Assembly (NCBI RefSeq): GCF_020921035.1
Contig: NC_063156.1
Location: forward strand, 11,730,501 to 11,794,500
DNA from: Rhodamnia argentea
Lineage: Eukaryota > Streptophyta > Magnoliopsida > Myrtales > Myrtaceae
Direction: 5' to 3'
Length of the DNA stretch: 64,000 bases
Part shown: positions 29,889 through 42,353 of the stretch, in pieces
Layout of the letters: each line of letters begins with the position of its first letter
How positions within the stretch are numbered: position 1 is the stretch's first letter
The notes under the pieces: model-generated
The model's input: the letters and a program-made list of their open reading frames with translations, nothing else
The model's database searches: none
Told to the model about the DNA's origin: nothing
Made by a program: the position numbers and the translations under genes

Positions 29889-30500
29889 AATTCCCAGTAA
29901 ATCTTCTCAATGACTCGGAAGACGCAATCCGATCATGCACAAACCAGAATCAACCTGACAACGAGAAGCTAAAAAAAATCAAACTCAAAGTGCAACACCC
30001 ACCCTGAAAAAAATCGGTCCCGTCCTACGCCAAGTGCGCAAGCGAACACATAGCATCCCTAACCTAACCCCAAAATCGCAACAAAAGCAAATGCAACACC
30101 GACAAACAAAAAGCACTCGATCGCACCAAAACAATACTTGGACACAACGGAAACCACATCACAGATCAGACACTTCACACAAAAAGACGAACAAACAGAA
30201 GAAAGCGATCGCGCCGAATCCCGCGAGAAAATCCGCGAGAACGACGAAGGGCGCGAAACAAGCTAGGGACCGAAGAAGCAGCACGCGGAATCATTCTCCT
30301 ACTCTTGAACTAAGCACAGATATCGAGATCTAGAAGAAGAAGAAGAAGAAGATGCAAACCCCGACTGGCGAGAGAGAGAGCTCGAGAACGCGAAACCCTA
30401 AAGAGAAAAAAAAAATCGTGCTTCGAATCAGACGCGAAGCGGAAGAAGAGAAAGTGGTTGCTGAAGAGCGAGAGAGAGAGAGAGAGAGATGCGTACGTTT
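29889..30500 (-). promoter_or_regulatory. 5' leader/promoter of the helicase gene, GAA and GA repeats
   Basis: Upstream of the helicase ATG. An (AGA)n run at 30332-30352 and a (GA)n run at 30471-30489 give CT-rich sequence in the transcript, as often found in plant 5' UTRs. A 5'-UTR intron ending TTGTCAG near 29955 is possible but unproven. The Lys-rich plus-strand frame at 30034-30333 is a shadow. Confidence 0.45.
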
Positions 30501-32218
30501 ACTGTAATGGAAAATGGAGAATTTAAGGAATCCGAATTTCTCTGCGTTTTCAATCCTCTTTCCTTTGCCTTTTCAAAACCCGTTCCCCTCTCTCTCTCTC
30601 TTGCTTGGAGTTGACACGTGGCGTGGAAATTACAGCTCCTTTTCTTCCGGAAAGATTAACTTGGGAAACTCGCCTTTAAAAATCTCATTTAAGCTCATTA
30701 TTGGATAATCCCGTACTTAGAAAATTAAGTGATTAATCATCTTCAATTATGAGTTTTTAATCTACGAGCAACTGAGTTGACCTATCCCTATTGACCTCCA
30801 ACCGTACGCAAAACGCGTGTGGGCACGCGACAAAGCGACGTCGGTTTAGTAGCCAAAGTGAATCCGTCCGGACCGAGAAAGTTCGAATCGAGGAAATTAC
30901 GATGCACGGTAAGAGAACGCCGGACGCTAAGAAATTAGCAAAACGCAAAGAAATTGTATGCGTCTGTGTGGAAAGAGTAAAATCTTTTTCAAGATTTGAC
31001 AATTTTTTATGGAATATTATAAAGTGGAATTAGATTAAAATTATAATAGGAAGAAACAAAATGAAAGATAACTTGAAATGGTAAATTGATACAATGTGCC
31101 CATGGAAATAAAGTTAGTAAAACGAGTAAATAAAATTCTTCTTAAAAGAGCTACGCAATAAGAAACGCTTTTAAGAAAATAATCGCTTGTGCCGCATGAA
31201 ATAATTAATCCATAAAAAAAATATTTTCTTTCGACGATAATTTGCATCTAATCATTTTCGTGAACATTCAACGTGTTTTTCGTTCATTCATTTTTGTTAT
31301 AGATACGAGCGATCATTTTCGTGAAAATGTTTTCTAAATCTTTCGTTCTCCGCGTAATAGAGGTTAGAGCGAACTATCTAGTGCTAGTATTATTTACTAA
31401 TTGGAGTACGAGGATAAGTACACCGACTCTTGTAAGATAGTTTCAACGAATTAAGAAATTAATCTGACAATCGCAAACCAATTTGAAGTAACAATGACTT
31501 TTTCCTTGTATTCATTTGTTATCCTAGGTCTTATTCACGTGTGCCCCTAGGCACTTGCTTAACACGCTTCTTAAAGAAATATTAAATTTTCCAAGTTTTT
31601 TTTTTTAAATATCATAAGACAAAGACAATCGATTCATTTAGAATTGCCATCATTCTTAATTTGATTCATAAATGGATAATGATATAAATGGTCTTTGAAT
31701 TTTGATCAAATGTGCAGCGTGGTTCCTAAAATTTTAATCCATTCATTGTGATCCATGAATTTTAGCCTATTATGTAATATGTTACATGAACTTTCAATTT
31801 ATACGGGGTGATATCTAGATTTTTGGTACATATTCAATTTAGTCACCGAGTTATATGAAAATATTCAATATTGTCTTTTCATTAATTTAAGTTCAAAAAT
31901 AATATTGACTATTTTTATGTAGTTTAAGGACTAAATTGAACATGTACCTAAATCCAAAACATTTACCAATAAATAAAAATGAAAATTCACTTTCTAATCA
32001 AGAAAACCATGTTACCATTAATGAGTTCCCAATTATTTATGTTGCATTTATTCGTCCAAATTTCTAGTCAAGATAGAATTATATAGAATATGATAAGAAA
32101 TCCAAGGATTTTGTCATATCATGTCTACTATTTGGGAAACTGTGGATATAATGTCGGATAAGTAAAGGCAAGCGACATCCTCCTTATCCGTTAGCAAATC
32201 GACTTGCAATTGACTTAT
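30501..32218. other. Intergenic DNA, helicase to minisatellite
   Basis: No gene is recognised. About 31690-31960 consists of words such as GATCCATGAATTTTAG and TTTAGTCACCGAG that are typical of decayed dispersed repeats in eudicots; no ends could be defined. The remainder is plain AT-rich DNA. Confidence 0.4.
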
Positions 32219-32308
32219 ATGTTCATAATTGACTTATATATTAATTCAAGAAATATTATTGTGTCATATTTTCTAATACGAAATTTTCGAAAAAACTTCT
32301 TAAATAAA

Positions 32309-32764
32309 TTAGGTAATAGCTTTCTCGAGAAGCTTCAAAATAACTTTCTCGAGAAGTTACTCGATAGCTTCCTCGAGAAGCTTCGAAATAGCTTCATCGA
32401 GAAGTTACGAGATAGCTTCATCGAGAAGCTTCGAAATAGCTTCATCGAGAAGTTACGAGATAGCTTCATCGAGAAGTTTCGAAATAGCTTCCTCCAGAAG
32501 TTACGAGATAGCTTCCTCGAGAAGCTTCAAAATAACTTTCTCGAGAAGTTACTCGATAGCTTCCTCGAGAAGCTTCAAAATAGCTTCCTCGAGAAGTTAC
32601 GAGATAGCTTCATCGAGAAGTTTCGAAATAGCTTCCTCCAGAAGTTACGAGATAGCTTCCTCGAGAAGCTTCAAAATAGCTTTCTTGAGAAGTTACCCGA
32701 TAGCTTCCTCAAGAAGCTTCAAAATAACTTCCTCCATAAGTTACGAGATAGCTTCCTTGACAAG
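32309..32764 (+). repeat. 24-bp minisatellite, 19 units, open octapeptide frame
   Basis: Nineteen consecutive 24-bp units vary only by substitution: 456 bp with no indel. The plus-strand frame reads 19 octapeptides of the form L-R/Q/L-D/N-S-F-L/I-E-K. An ATG frame covers the array (32219-32845, 208 codons). Units alternate AGTTACGAGATAGCTTC and AGCTTCGAAATAGCTTC types, a 48-bp higher-order period, and blocks of about six units recur. Many junctions contain a near-palindrome, AGCTTCCTCGAGAAGCT. No splice sites, homologue or other coding evidence was found. I call it a repeat; whether it is expressed is unknown. Confidence 0.85.
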
Positions 32765-32849
32765 CCAAAAGGGTTAGCTTCTTCAAGAAGTTTTAAAATT
32801 CCTTATTTATTAAGAAATGATTTAGCTTCCTCTAGATATTTCTAGGTGT

Positions 32850-34400
32850 CTTAAAAAACAAGTCGAGAGAAATTATTCTGTTTACTATTTATTTCAAATA
32901 TGGGAAATTTCGGGATGTCACACGTACATCTAATCCGCATGACGTTTCTATTCCTTTGCCACTCGGTCGATCATGGAGTTCCTAGATATAGAATATCTCA
33001 TTGGAAACAGAGGAGGAATAACGGAAAAACGGCAATGATGGGAAGGGCCTAAAGAAGGGGGAAAAGAGAGGACCTAATTCCTTGAAGCACTTGTATCTTA
33101 CTCTGTAGGATTGGTTTTATGAACCCACTAGAAAATCGGGTCCAACCGAGGGTTCGGTTCTCAAGTAAGTCCAGGGAACGAATGGGTGGTTCACGATTCC
33201 TACTTTGCGGAACCTATCCATAGTGGGCGGTTCTCGATTCTATGATGGGAACCACCCACCATGGAAAAGATCTCCCTTAAGGCAAGAGTAAGCATGGCAA
33301 ACGGGCCAGCTCAATCCACTATGGCTGCGTTTTATGGTCGGGATTTCTGATCGGGATAAGATTGGATATGATAGGATAAGAAATCTAGGGATTTGGCCAT
33401 ATCCTATCCACTATTTGGTGAACTGCAGATTTAAAGTCGGATATTCTCATATCCTATCCTATCCCGCATTTGGTAAAAAGCGTATATCAATATAAATGAC
33501 ATATATTCCCCTATGTGATGCTCATGAAATATTCCGATCTTATTACTATAAAAATAACGCTCTCATACACAAAAAAACTTAAAAATATACACATTTTATT
33601 AGATTTTCAAACCTCTTTACAAAAATAAATAAATAAAATGAAAATATAAACAAATGAGACAAGAAAGTTATCATCATTCTAAAAGTTAGTTTTTATATGA
33701 CAGATAAGAGAAATCTTATCCGACCTTTCCTACCCCCTTCTCTCGGATTTTTTATCCAGGGTTATATCCTCTATATATCCATCATTATACTATCTGGGAC
33801 ACCTACCAAACACGGGATATGATAAAACATATCATATCCCGAGTTTTATACGGACGACCAAACGTAGCCTATGGGTTGTGCCTACCACGACCTATTTAAT
33901 AACGGATCGTGAGGCCTCTCTAAACGTTGTTTCGGCCAATCTCTTACATTTTTTAGTGGCCTATTGGGCCCACGATCATTAGTGCCAACGGCCAATGAAT
34001 TATTTATGGGCTCGGGCATGACCCGCTTGAAAAACGGGTCGGCCCGTTCTTTCCAAGCCTAGGCTAGAGAGAGAGAAAACTAGAAAAAAATGTCTGGAAA
34101 AACAAGAAAATCCCTAAAGAAAAGTTGGAAAAGGGAAAAATAAAGGAAAAAAATTCTTAGGTGACTCCGTTACTCCCACCACAAAAAAATAGTTACGCGC
34201 AACGCCCCGTCATTCTTCACGCGCCTCGCTGGTTCCTTCCCTCACTGCGCATCGGTTCGCTCGCTCGCTGGCTGCGAATCGTGAAAAGCAGAGCGAAGGT
34301 GAAAGAATCTCCGAACCCGAGGGTTAGGGCAACTCCCTAATCCGATTCAGCCGTCCGCTTCATCGGCGCGTGGATCCGATTTCGGAGCCGTCGGAGCAAG
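32850..34400. other. PP2A upstream region with nested repeats
   Basis: About 33110-33280 has GGTTC and GGAACC words like the 54.1-kb element. The TIR element at 33323-33869 is inserted inside a second repeat: GGGCCAGCTCAATCCACTAT lies on one side and TATGGGTTGTGCC on the other, and GGGTCGGCCCG at about 34030 marks that host repeat. About 34200-34400 is the GC-richer promoter and 5' UTR of the PP2A gene. Confidence 0.45.
33323..33869. mobile_element. TIR MITE (GGCTGCGT family), 547 bp
   Basis: Begins GGCTGCGTTTTATGGTCG and ends CGACCAAACGTAGCC, an inverted pair, with TAT on both sides (33320-33322 and 33870-33872). The interior has many GGATATGATAGGATAAG-type words and no coding frame. A PIF/Harbinger-like MITE is the best guess. 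Confidence 0.55.
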
Positions 34401-37400
34401 ATGGGCGCGAATTCTATGTCCCCCGATGCGAGTCTCGATCTCGACGAGCAGATCGCGCAGCTCATGCAGTGCAAGCCGCTTTCCGAGCAACAGGTTTGGC
34501 TCGTTTCCTGCTTTTCGATGCGAATCGTTTCGTTTCGGCTTCCCCGGGCAAATCGCGCTGTCTTATCCCCCCGTGAAATTCTGAGGCTGCAGATGGTGTG
34601 TTTGGGATTTGGCGTGATTTGGGTTTTAGCGGATGACGCAGCTAATGAGCTGCGGAATTGTCAATTCTCCGTTGGGTTGGTCGATATTGTGTTAAATTGC
34701 ACGTTGATGAGCTAAGAATTAGTCTTGGACTGGCGAGGTTTCTGTTGCCAGTGATTTTTTGCTGGGAAGGTTTGCGGAAGAGAAATGGGCCACTTACCTG
34801 ACGAGGGTTTCTCATGAGGGATAAATGAGATAAAAGGAGGAGGTGATACTGAAATGCATTGTCAAAGGGATTGTCGTGGAAATGGTATCAGATGTTTGGT
34901 TTTCTACGTGTAGAAAGCAGATTTTTTCTGGCGGAGGTATTGTAATCGCCACTTTAGGTGATCTGGAGATGGGGTTTAACGGAGTTGGAGTAATAAATAT
35001 ATGTCTGAATTAATCTCAAAGGAACAAAATGATGTTGAGTCTTTAGAATGAAGAGCTGTGTCATTCTTCTCTTGGAGTTACTTCAGAAAGTGATAGTAGC
35101 TAGTTAATGTTGGGGGCCAAACCACCTTCCAGTTTTTGGAGTATATATGAAATGTCATTCTCCGGCTGTTTCCAGCTTAGATGTCGCAGTTATGAAGGAT
35201 TGGCATGAGATCTGTTCAAGCTCCAAATATTTGGATAAATTGGCTTCTATTTGTGAGAAACTACGAAGCTTATCTTTGTCTGTCTATGGATGCTTGTGGG
35301 GGCTAATAAAGAGGTTGCTGCAAGGCTAATTTTCCTCAGTACCAAATCCATCCATTTCATGCTTAACCTTCATTCTTTAATACCCCTGTTATGTAAATTA
35401 GCACACACGGACATGGTTCAAGTTATCTCCGACAGTTGGGGGCAGTGTTGTCATAATCAATTTAGCATTGCAAAGCTTGTCCTTTCTTCTTCAATGTCTG
35501 CTTGCTTATAATAGGAATCATAGTGCAGTTCATTTTCAAAGTACAGTTTATAAATGTATGAAGTGGTTCAGAATGAAAATGGTACATTCATAAGCTTGAG
35601 GATTTCTTGGTAGTGAAAACTGAAGCTAGAAAGTGGACCAGCATTAAGCACGTTCTATCGTTGTACATTTATTTTGTGCTGGTGTTGAGCTTCGCTGGCT
35701 GCTAGTAATTTTGAATTACTTGCTGGTTGAAGAGGGTTCACGTCGTCTGTCAGTCCTTCTCTTCATAAGTGTCATTCTCACTATGTGCTACAAGCACACC
35801 ACTTGACGTGCTTGCCTGAAGGGTATGCTTACGCACATGTGTGTGCATATTGTTTGCACACACTTGGACATCTATATCCAGGAGACTTTTATTATTTTAT
35901 GAAATTCTATGGATTGCCAAAAACAGCTAATAAGTCCTGCCACCCATTCCTCTTCCACATTTCCTTTCCTGATGGATTTAAAAAAATGATAATGGTATTT
36001 GATTTAACTTTGATGTAGGTTAAAGCTTTATGTGAGAAGGCTAAAGAGATATTGATGGAAGAAAGCAACGTCCAGGTACAACCATCATATATCTTGTTCA
36101 GTTTTTCTTTTGTTGAAGTTTGCTCTTGTGACAGACATCTTTCTATGTTTTTCTGTGTGTTTCCTCTAGTCTAGGATATAGCTTGCTTTCTTAACCTAGA
36201 AACTGTTATGTGCAAGCGGGAAAGGAAACAGAATTGCTTTTGAGAGGATAATTGGAAAGTATCCTCATCATTGAGCAAATAGATTAGGTCGTGAAGATTC
36301 TTTACAGTGTGAACCTCATACCATTGTAAATTTGTGGACATGTTTGTATGCTGAATTTCCTCGAATTTATTAAAGCCAACTAACTGATCTTCCTCTACAA
36401 TTTAGCGTTCTTATTAGATTAAACACCAAAATGCCGGCCTCTTTTGAGCTGTTGAATGGAATTGGGCTGACAAATGAATCCAAACTTTTGGCAACTCGAA
36501 AGATTTGAATCCTCGGTACATTTGAAATCTTGAAATTGGTAGCTAGTGTATCCACGTGAATGATACAGGCACCCTGGTGTACCTTTGGTGATAATCTTTT
36601 ATTTCAATTATATGTAGTATGATAGCTTTCAAGCTCCCTCATTGTTTCTTTTCATGCACCTTCAAAGTTTACAAATATATATTGCCTGAGTCAGTGGAAA
36701 AACCATTAGTCTGCCAATTAAAGTTTTTTCCTATTTTCCCAGATATTCCATAATTTTATTTATTTCAAGACCTTTTGTTGACGGACTATTTGGTGATTGG
36801 AATAATCAGTTTAAGAGATATAGTAAATTAGCTTTTAACAAGAGCATGAGAAAGCTGCTTTCGTCATTGGAATTGATCACTGAGGTTTTCATGGCTGTTC
36901 TACTTTATCTTCTTTGTTTTACCATTCTCATATATGTGGCTGCTAGTTCTTGCTCTGGACTATGGTAGGAGAAGATATGTGATAACATTAGCAGTTCCTT
37001 AGTTGATTTTTATTCTATATGCTTCCATGCAGCCCGTAAAAAGCCCCGTAACAATTTGTGGTGACATCCATGGGCAGTTTCATGATCTTGCTGAACTTTT
37101 TCGAATTGGGGGAGAGGTAATAATCATGACTTAACTGTTTAAGCATTAGAATCTCTTATGCCAGTAGAGATCATTTTTTCCATAATTTTAGAAGTTGAAG
37201 ATGAGCCTCCAAAAATCGTGGAGAAATATCTTATAGTTCCTGTGCTTTCGTGAAGTATAATATCTGTGTTGAAATCTTAAACTTTTGCATAGATTATCTG
37301 TGGGATATCCTTCTCGATTAGTTGACTCGTGAATCTATTAATCTTCTGTTCTTTTCATTGACAGTGTCCAGATACCAATTACTTGTTCATGGGTGATTAT

Positions 37401-40400
37401 GTGGACCGTGGATATTATTCTGTCGAAACTGTAACAGTAAGTATTAGTTGGTTTTAATCGTGTTCTAGACATTTGTTTGGAATTCTGCAACAAGGATGGG
37501 TCTTATTATATACGACTAAGACATAACGTATTTGTTGTGAACAAAGTTGGGCATATTCCTGGCAAAAACAAGTTACGTTGAAATGGAATGTCAATGGCTT
37601 TGTATTTGCCTATGGGAAGGATATGACGATTTCTTAGTTGCATAAATCTGAACATGAATGTTTATTTTTTTTAGTTGTTGGTCTGGAAGTTACTAGGACT
37701 TTGGTGGTTTAACTTTGGGCGAGAGCTTAATGTGTCCTTAAATGGGTATATGGTGAAAATATGTACACATTAGGGAGTCATTTGGTGAAAGATTTCATAG
37801 ATCATAGTTTTTCCTTTCAAGTCATGATTGCTGTCTTACCCCTTGTTTCTTGTCTCATTTTCATTTCGCTCGCATGCAAATAAAAGAACAGTCTAAAAAG
37901 CAAAGGCAGAGCACTATGGTTAAAAGTTGGTGGCATGTCTGAAGATCACATGTATTTCGGACGGGCAGATTGAAGTTGCCGCCTTTTCATACTTCAATAG
38001 TGGGTCTGTGATGCAATGCAAGGGTTCAAGCCATAACGAAGGGATAAAAGGACTGAGTTCTTGCCAACTGGGAAAGCTGGTTGCTGGAATTTCTAAAAAC
38101 ATAGTAAAATGGTAAAATTATTCTCCTAAACAAAGTTGGTAATACGAGGATCTTTGGCTCGAGACTTTTTTTTTTTTTTGGTTGGTCAGATGACTTGAGA
38201 CTGTTTAGTTCAGATATGGGAGCTTAGAGTTGGAGTCATGGATTTTAAGGTGTTAGAAGTATTCAAAACAAAGAGGTTCCGAGCCCTTCAACTGGAGAAG
38301 TATTTTATTCAGTCAACATCACCTCTGGAAAGAACAGTACCTTTTAGATTACTTTCTAGCTGGTATCCGGATTTGAGGGGATGGGAAGGATGAGTGAGGG
38401 ACGGAAGGGAAGGATTTTACTCAAATGGATTTTGACGTGAGGAAGGAATTTGGTTTGCCAAAGAAATAGATCTATATTTCTCTATTTATATGGTGAAAAG
38501 GAAAACAATTCACGTTATTATCCTGATGGAAAAGGACTGCATTGACATGTTTGTTGACATTTCCCTTAATACCAGCACCGCATTTGAACGACAATTGAGC
38601 TTTTTTGGTACCAATGGCAATTGATTTTGCATTCTCATACTTTGCCTATTTTAGTATATATATCTGCTTAATGGTTGACGGATTTTCCGTCCAACTATCT
38701 AAGAAATTTTCTGAGCCGTTGTTCCCAACTTATCACTATAGACTAAATCAATTGTTTGTGCAAGAGTAATAAGTCAGTGGAAATTGAAGTGTAGCTAAAA
38801 GAAAATGATGAGCATCCTTAGGTGTGAGCTTTGTGTAGAAAAAGCATTCATCTCCAAGTTGCTTCAAGTTTCTTGTTGTCTCAAGATTTGTTGATGGTTT
38901 TCCCCGTATCATTTGTAACAATTTGTTATTTCATTTATCCAGCTATTAGTGGCCTTGAAAGTACGATATCCTCAGCGAATTACTATCCTTAGAGGGAATC
39001 ATGAAAGTCGTCAGGTAATACTTTCCATTATTTTGCTCTCCACCTCTTGTTGTGTCCTTCCTCTCCAACCTGTGCAACATGCTTGAGCTGGACTAGACAA
39101 CTGCTCATGTTAAGCATTGTTTTTGGGAAGTTTCTCCATTCCCTCATGGAATCAGTTTATTACCTGAGATAACGGTGACTGCAAAGCAAAGCAACTATTC
39201 TCATTGCTTGACCTTCCTATTGACTTTGATACCCGTCTGACGCAGGTTACACTGTTCTTCTTGATAGTTATCTTGGAATTGACCTTTATACGTTTAAATT
39301 CTATAATGCTTTGTGAATCTTGCCCAGAGATGTTTTGTACCTTTCAGCTCATTATTTTTCCCCCTTTTGGCAGATTACTCAAGTTTATGGTTTTTATGAC
39401 GAATGCTTAAGGAAGTGAGTTCTCTATGCAAGTATTTTTCTTTAAGATATCTCAGTATATTCGTGACATTGTCTACGGTCTTAGTGATCTATTTTATGAT
39501 TGCTTTGGGCTGCACTTCATTCCCACGTTTTTCATCATAGTGTACATATGTAAATGAGGGGCAACGTCAAGTCTAAAATGAAAAGTTTTTATTTTTATTT
39601 TTATTTATTTTCAACTATCTTTTCTTTTTTAATGATCCCTCTGCACATCTTGGTTCATCTAATGACCATGTAATGAACTATGCCTTGAGACCAGAATATG
39701 GTGTATCGCTTTGCCATTGTGCACCTCTGTTTTAGCTGGGGGAATGTTGTGACGTGGTCTAATAGTTTTGTCAACCACATCATTGGGACCCTGTCGAAGC
39801 TGGTTTACTAATGTCTATTTCAAGAGGCATGGGGCATTTATTTCCCCGGAAAATCTTATGGAATTTCATGATTTGGTTGCTAAAGTTGGGGTTTTTTCAT
39901 ATGTAAAAAGTTCCTAGGTTCTGGATTCTGGGACCTAGTTGGATCTTTTGTAGCTTAAGGAGTGGTACAGGACTTCCCCTCTGCGTGGCCTACATAGGTT
40001 TGAACAGTCACTTGATGTAACTTAGCGATTCATCCGGTGGTATGGGCCTTCTTTTTCAGGATGGATGGCATTTCACGTTCCCTAATGACTTGTTGATATA
40101 AAATGGCAATTGGCATTTTTCATTAGCAATTTCATGGCATGACCTGTCAATATGAATAGATCCTCTATGGCAGCGTCATGGTCTCATTTTTGTTAGCTAT
40201 GCTTTTCTTGTTTCTTGAATTTCTTGTGTAGATGAACTTGTGTCAATCTCTCTTTCTGGTGATTCACTTGCAGGTATGGAAATGCTAATGTTTGGAAGAT
40301 ATTTACAGATCTGTTTGACTATTTTCCGCTGACAGCATTGGTGAGAAGATCCTTTTAGTCGCTGCTGTTAATAGTGGATATTAGGTCATTACTTTGATTA

Positions 40401-42353
40401 AATTGGGCAAAAGGACACCTCAAATGTCAATATTTGTGTACAACGCTTACTTTGGTGCCATTTCTTTTGGATCACTTAAGTACCAATGTTTTTTAAAAAC
40501 AATTATTTAAGTGTTACCTCTAGTGAGATCGCCGGAATTTCTTGCCGTTGGCACTAAAGTGATCGTTTTTTCTCCGATTTGGCACTTAAGTGATCTAAAA
40601 AAAATACTCGCACCAAAGTGAGTGTTGTACACAAATATTGGCACTTGAGGTGTCCTTATACTGATTATATTGAGATAAACTAACAAAATTTAGACAGATA
40701 TTCTCTGACAAAAGAGATGTCACTAAGCTGTTGTTTAGTTGCTATACTTAGTCTAGGAAAAGGTTGTTGATTAAATGGGTGAAAGGTCTTGTCCATCAAA
40801 CCTGGTGAATTTTGTTTGCTTGAGAATCCAGTGAAAAGAATATATTCCTTGGCACAATTCGGTCTCCTTTAAGGTTGTACTTAGGACAATCCCTGTAAGC
40901 ATGGCCTCTTTTTTTTTTTTTCTTTCCTTTTGGTCCCCTGAAGCAGTATGTACAACAGTGTTGGCAATCGGTCAAGTTGGTTCACACACTGATGCTTTGT
41001 CAATAAAACTTTAGTTAATGCATGCCTTAATGTCCTTACCTTTTAGATTGATTGCGGGGATTTTGGGCTTGGGCCCCATCTTTTTTTTTTTTTTGGTCAG
41101 ATTTGGGCCCCATCTTAGAGGCTAGATTATATTGGAGAAATGAGGAAAGTGGTAATTTGCTTGCACTAGTAGCTTACGTGAAATCATGAATGGTTGACTA
41201 TATAAGGCCATTAACCCTCTTATGGCTTTCTCCCTTTTCGTATTTAGGTTGAGTCAGAGATATTTTGCCTGCATGGTGGATTATCTCCCTCAATTGAAAC
41301 TCTTGACAGCATTAGGAACTTTGATCGAGTACAAGAGGTACCTCACGAAGGACCGATGTGTGATCTACTATGGTCAGATCCTGATGATCGATGTGGTTGG
41401 GGCATTTCACCTCGGGGTGCCGGTTATACTTTTGGCCAGGTCATTCTGTGAGATTTTTGAGTTGCGAGGTTAAATTGTTGCTTCCTTTTTTCTCTGTGAT
41501 TGTTGTTTCTGATCTTTGTTTTCAATTACACAGGATATATCTGAACAATTCAATCACACAAACAATTTGAAGTTGATTGCTAGAGCTCACCAGCTGGTCA
41601 TGGATGGATTTAACTGGGCACATGTAATTATTTTTCTTGTAAATTGTCTTCTTTGGCATGCATCATCAGCTTCTGAAGGTGTATGTCATTGTGGTTTTCT
41701 GTTCATCCTTTGTATATCTTGAAATAGAGATTGGTGAAAGCTAGAATGGGGAGCTGTTTTTTCTGGACAGATGTATGCTTGTTTTAAGAGTGATCTAAAA
41801 CAAGGTTTTCGTCTATGTTACTTTTGAAAATTTGAGAAACACGACTAAACTACAGTCAGCCTAAGCTACACAATGGTAAAACATTTTGTCTCTTGCACAC
41901 AAACCATTTTGCAATGTATGCAAGTCTGGAAAAATGACAATGCTGTTTTAGTTTCCTAACCTAAGAAAGGTTGTCTTAGAATAACAATTTACAGAACAAT
42001 CTAAAAGACCAGTGAAGTTCTGTTGTTTTCTTGGAACAGGAACAAAAGGTTGTGACTATATTTAGTGCACCTAACTATTGTTATCGCTGTGGGAACATGG
42101 CTTCCATCTTGGAAGTCGATGACTTCAAGGGCCACACATTTATACAGGTATTTCTTTGTTCTTTTTATACAATATCTGCATACTGATTTCATACTACTCT
42201 TTCCACGACAATCGTACTTTAAGATGTGAGTAATGTGGAAATGTAGTTAGATCTATGCATTGTGATTTTCTTTTGCTGCTTTGGCAGTTTGAGCCAGCTC
42301 CTAGGAGAGGAGAACCAGATGTCACCCGGAGAACACCTGATTACTTCCTCTGA
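34401..42353 (+). CDS. PP2A-4: Serine/threonine phosphatase PP2A catalytic subunit
   Basis: Catalytic C subunit of the PP2A heterotrimer; dephosphorylates Ser/Thr in hormone, stress and cell-cycle signalling. Exons: 34401-34493, 36019-36075, 37033-37116, 37365-37436, 38943-39014, 39374-39414, 40274-40340, 41248-41439, 41534-41623, 42040-42147, 42288-42353. All borders are GT-AG and in phase, for 942 nt and 313 aa, exactly the PP2A-3/PP2A-4 length. Metal-site motifs are intact: GDIHG (60-64), GDYVDRG (88-94) and GNHE (120-123). The C-terminus is TPDYFL, with the terminal Leu that is carboxymethylated and the Tyr two residues before it. The N-terminus [18 protein letters not shown] is subfamily II (PP2A-3/4). 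The choice between 3 and 4 rests on remembered Arabidopsis neighbours. Introns carry a MITE and two micro-retroposons. Confidence 0.96.
38158..38202 (-). mobile_element. Micro-retroposon insertion in PP2A intron 4
   Basis: A 27-bp insert (38167-38193), a T-run followed by GGTTGGTCAGATGA, lies between CTCGAGACT (38158-38166) and CTTGAGACT (38194-38202), 8 of 9 identical. On the minus strand it ends CTGACCAACC plus an A-tail. Confidence 0.5.
40396..40671. mobile_element. 258-bp foldback MITE in PP2A intron 7
   Basis: The element 40405-40662 has long inverted arms. GGACACCTCAAATGTCAATA at the left mirrors the block ending GGTGTCC at the right, and GTGTACAACGCTTACTTTGG mirrors CCAAAGTGAGTGTTGTACAC. 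Flanks GATTAAATT (40396-40404) and GATTATATT (40663-40671) are a 9-bp duplication with one mismatch, as for Mutator-like elements. Ends (GGGCAAAAGGACA) match those of the larger element at 59491-60888. Confidence 0.75.
41069..41116 (-). mobile_element. Micro-retroposon insertion in PP2A intron 7
   Basis: A 20-bp insert (41083-41102), a T-run followed by GGTCAGAT, lies between perfect 14-bp repeats TTGGGCCCCATCTT at 41069-41082 and 41103-41116. The repeat is GC-containing and complex, so chance is unlikely. Confidence 0.7.

Noticed and set aside
30034-30333. Plus-strand Lys/Thr-rich open frame upstream of the helicase gene
   Set aside because: It lies in the promoter/5' UTR of the minus-strand gene and is explained by A-rich composition.
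30881-30900. GTTCGAATC, like a tRNA T-loop
   Set aside because: No cloverleaf arms or anticodon stem can be placed around it. Similar words at 43100 and 43492 fail for the same reason.
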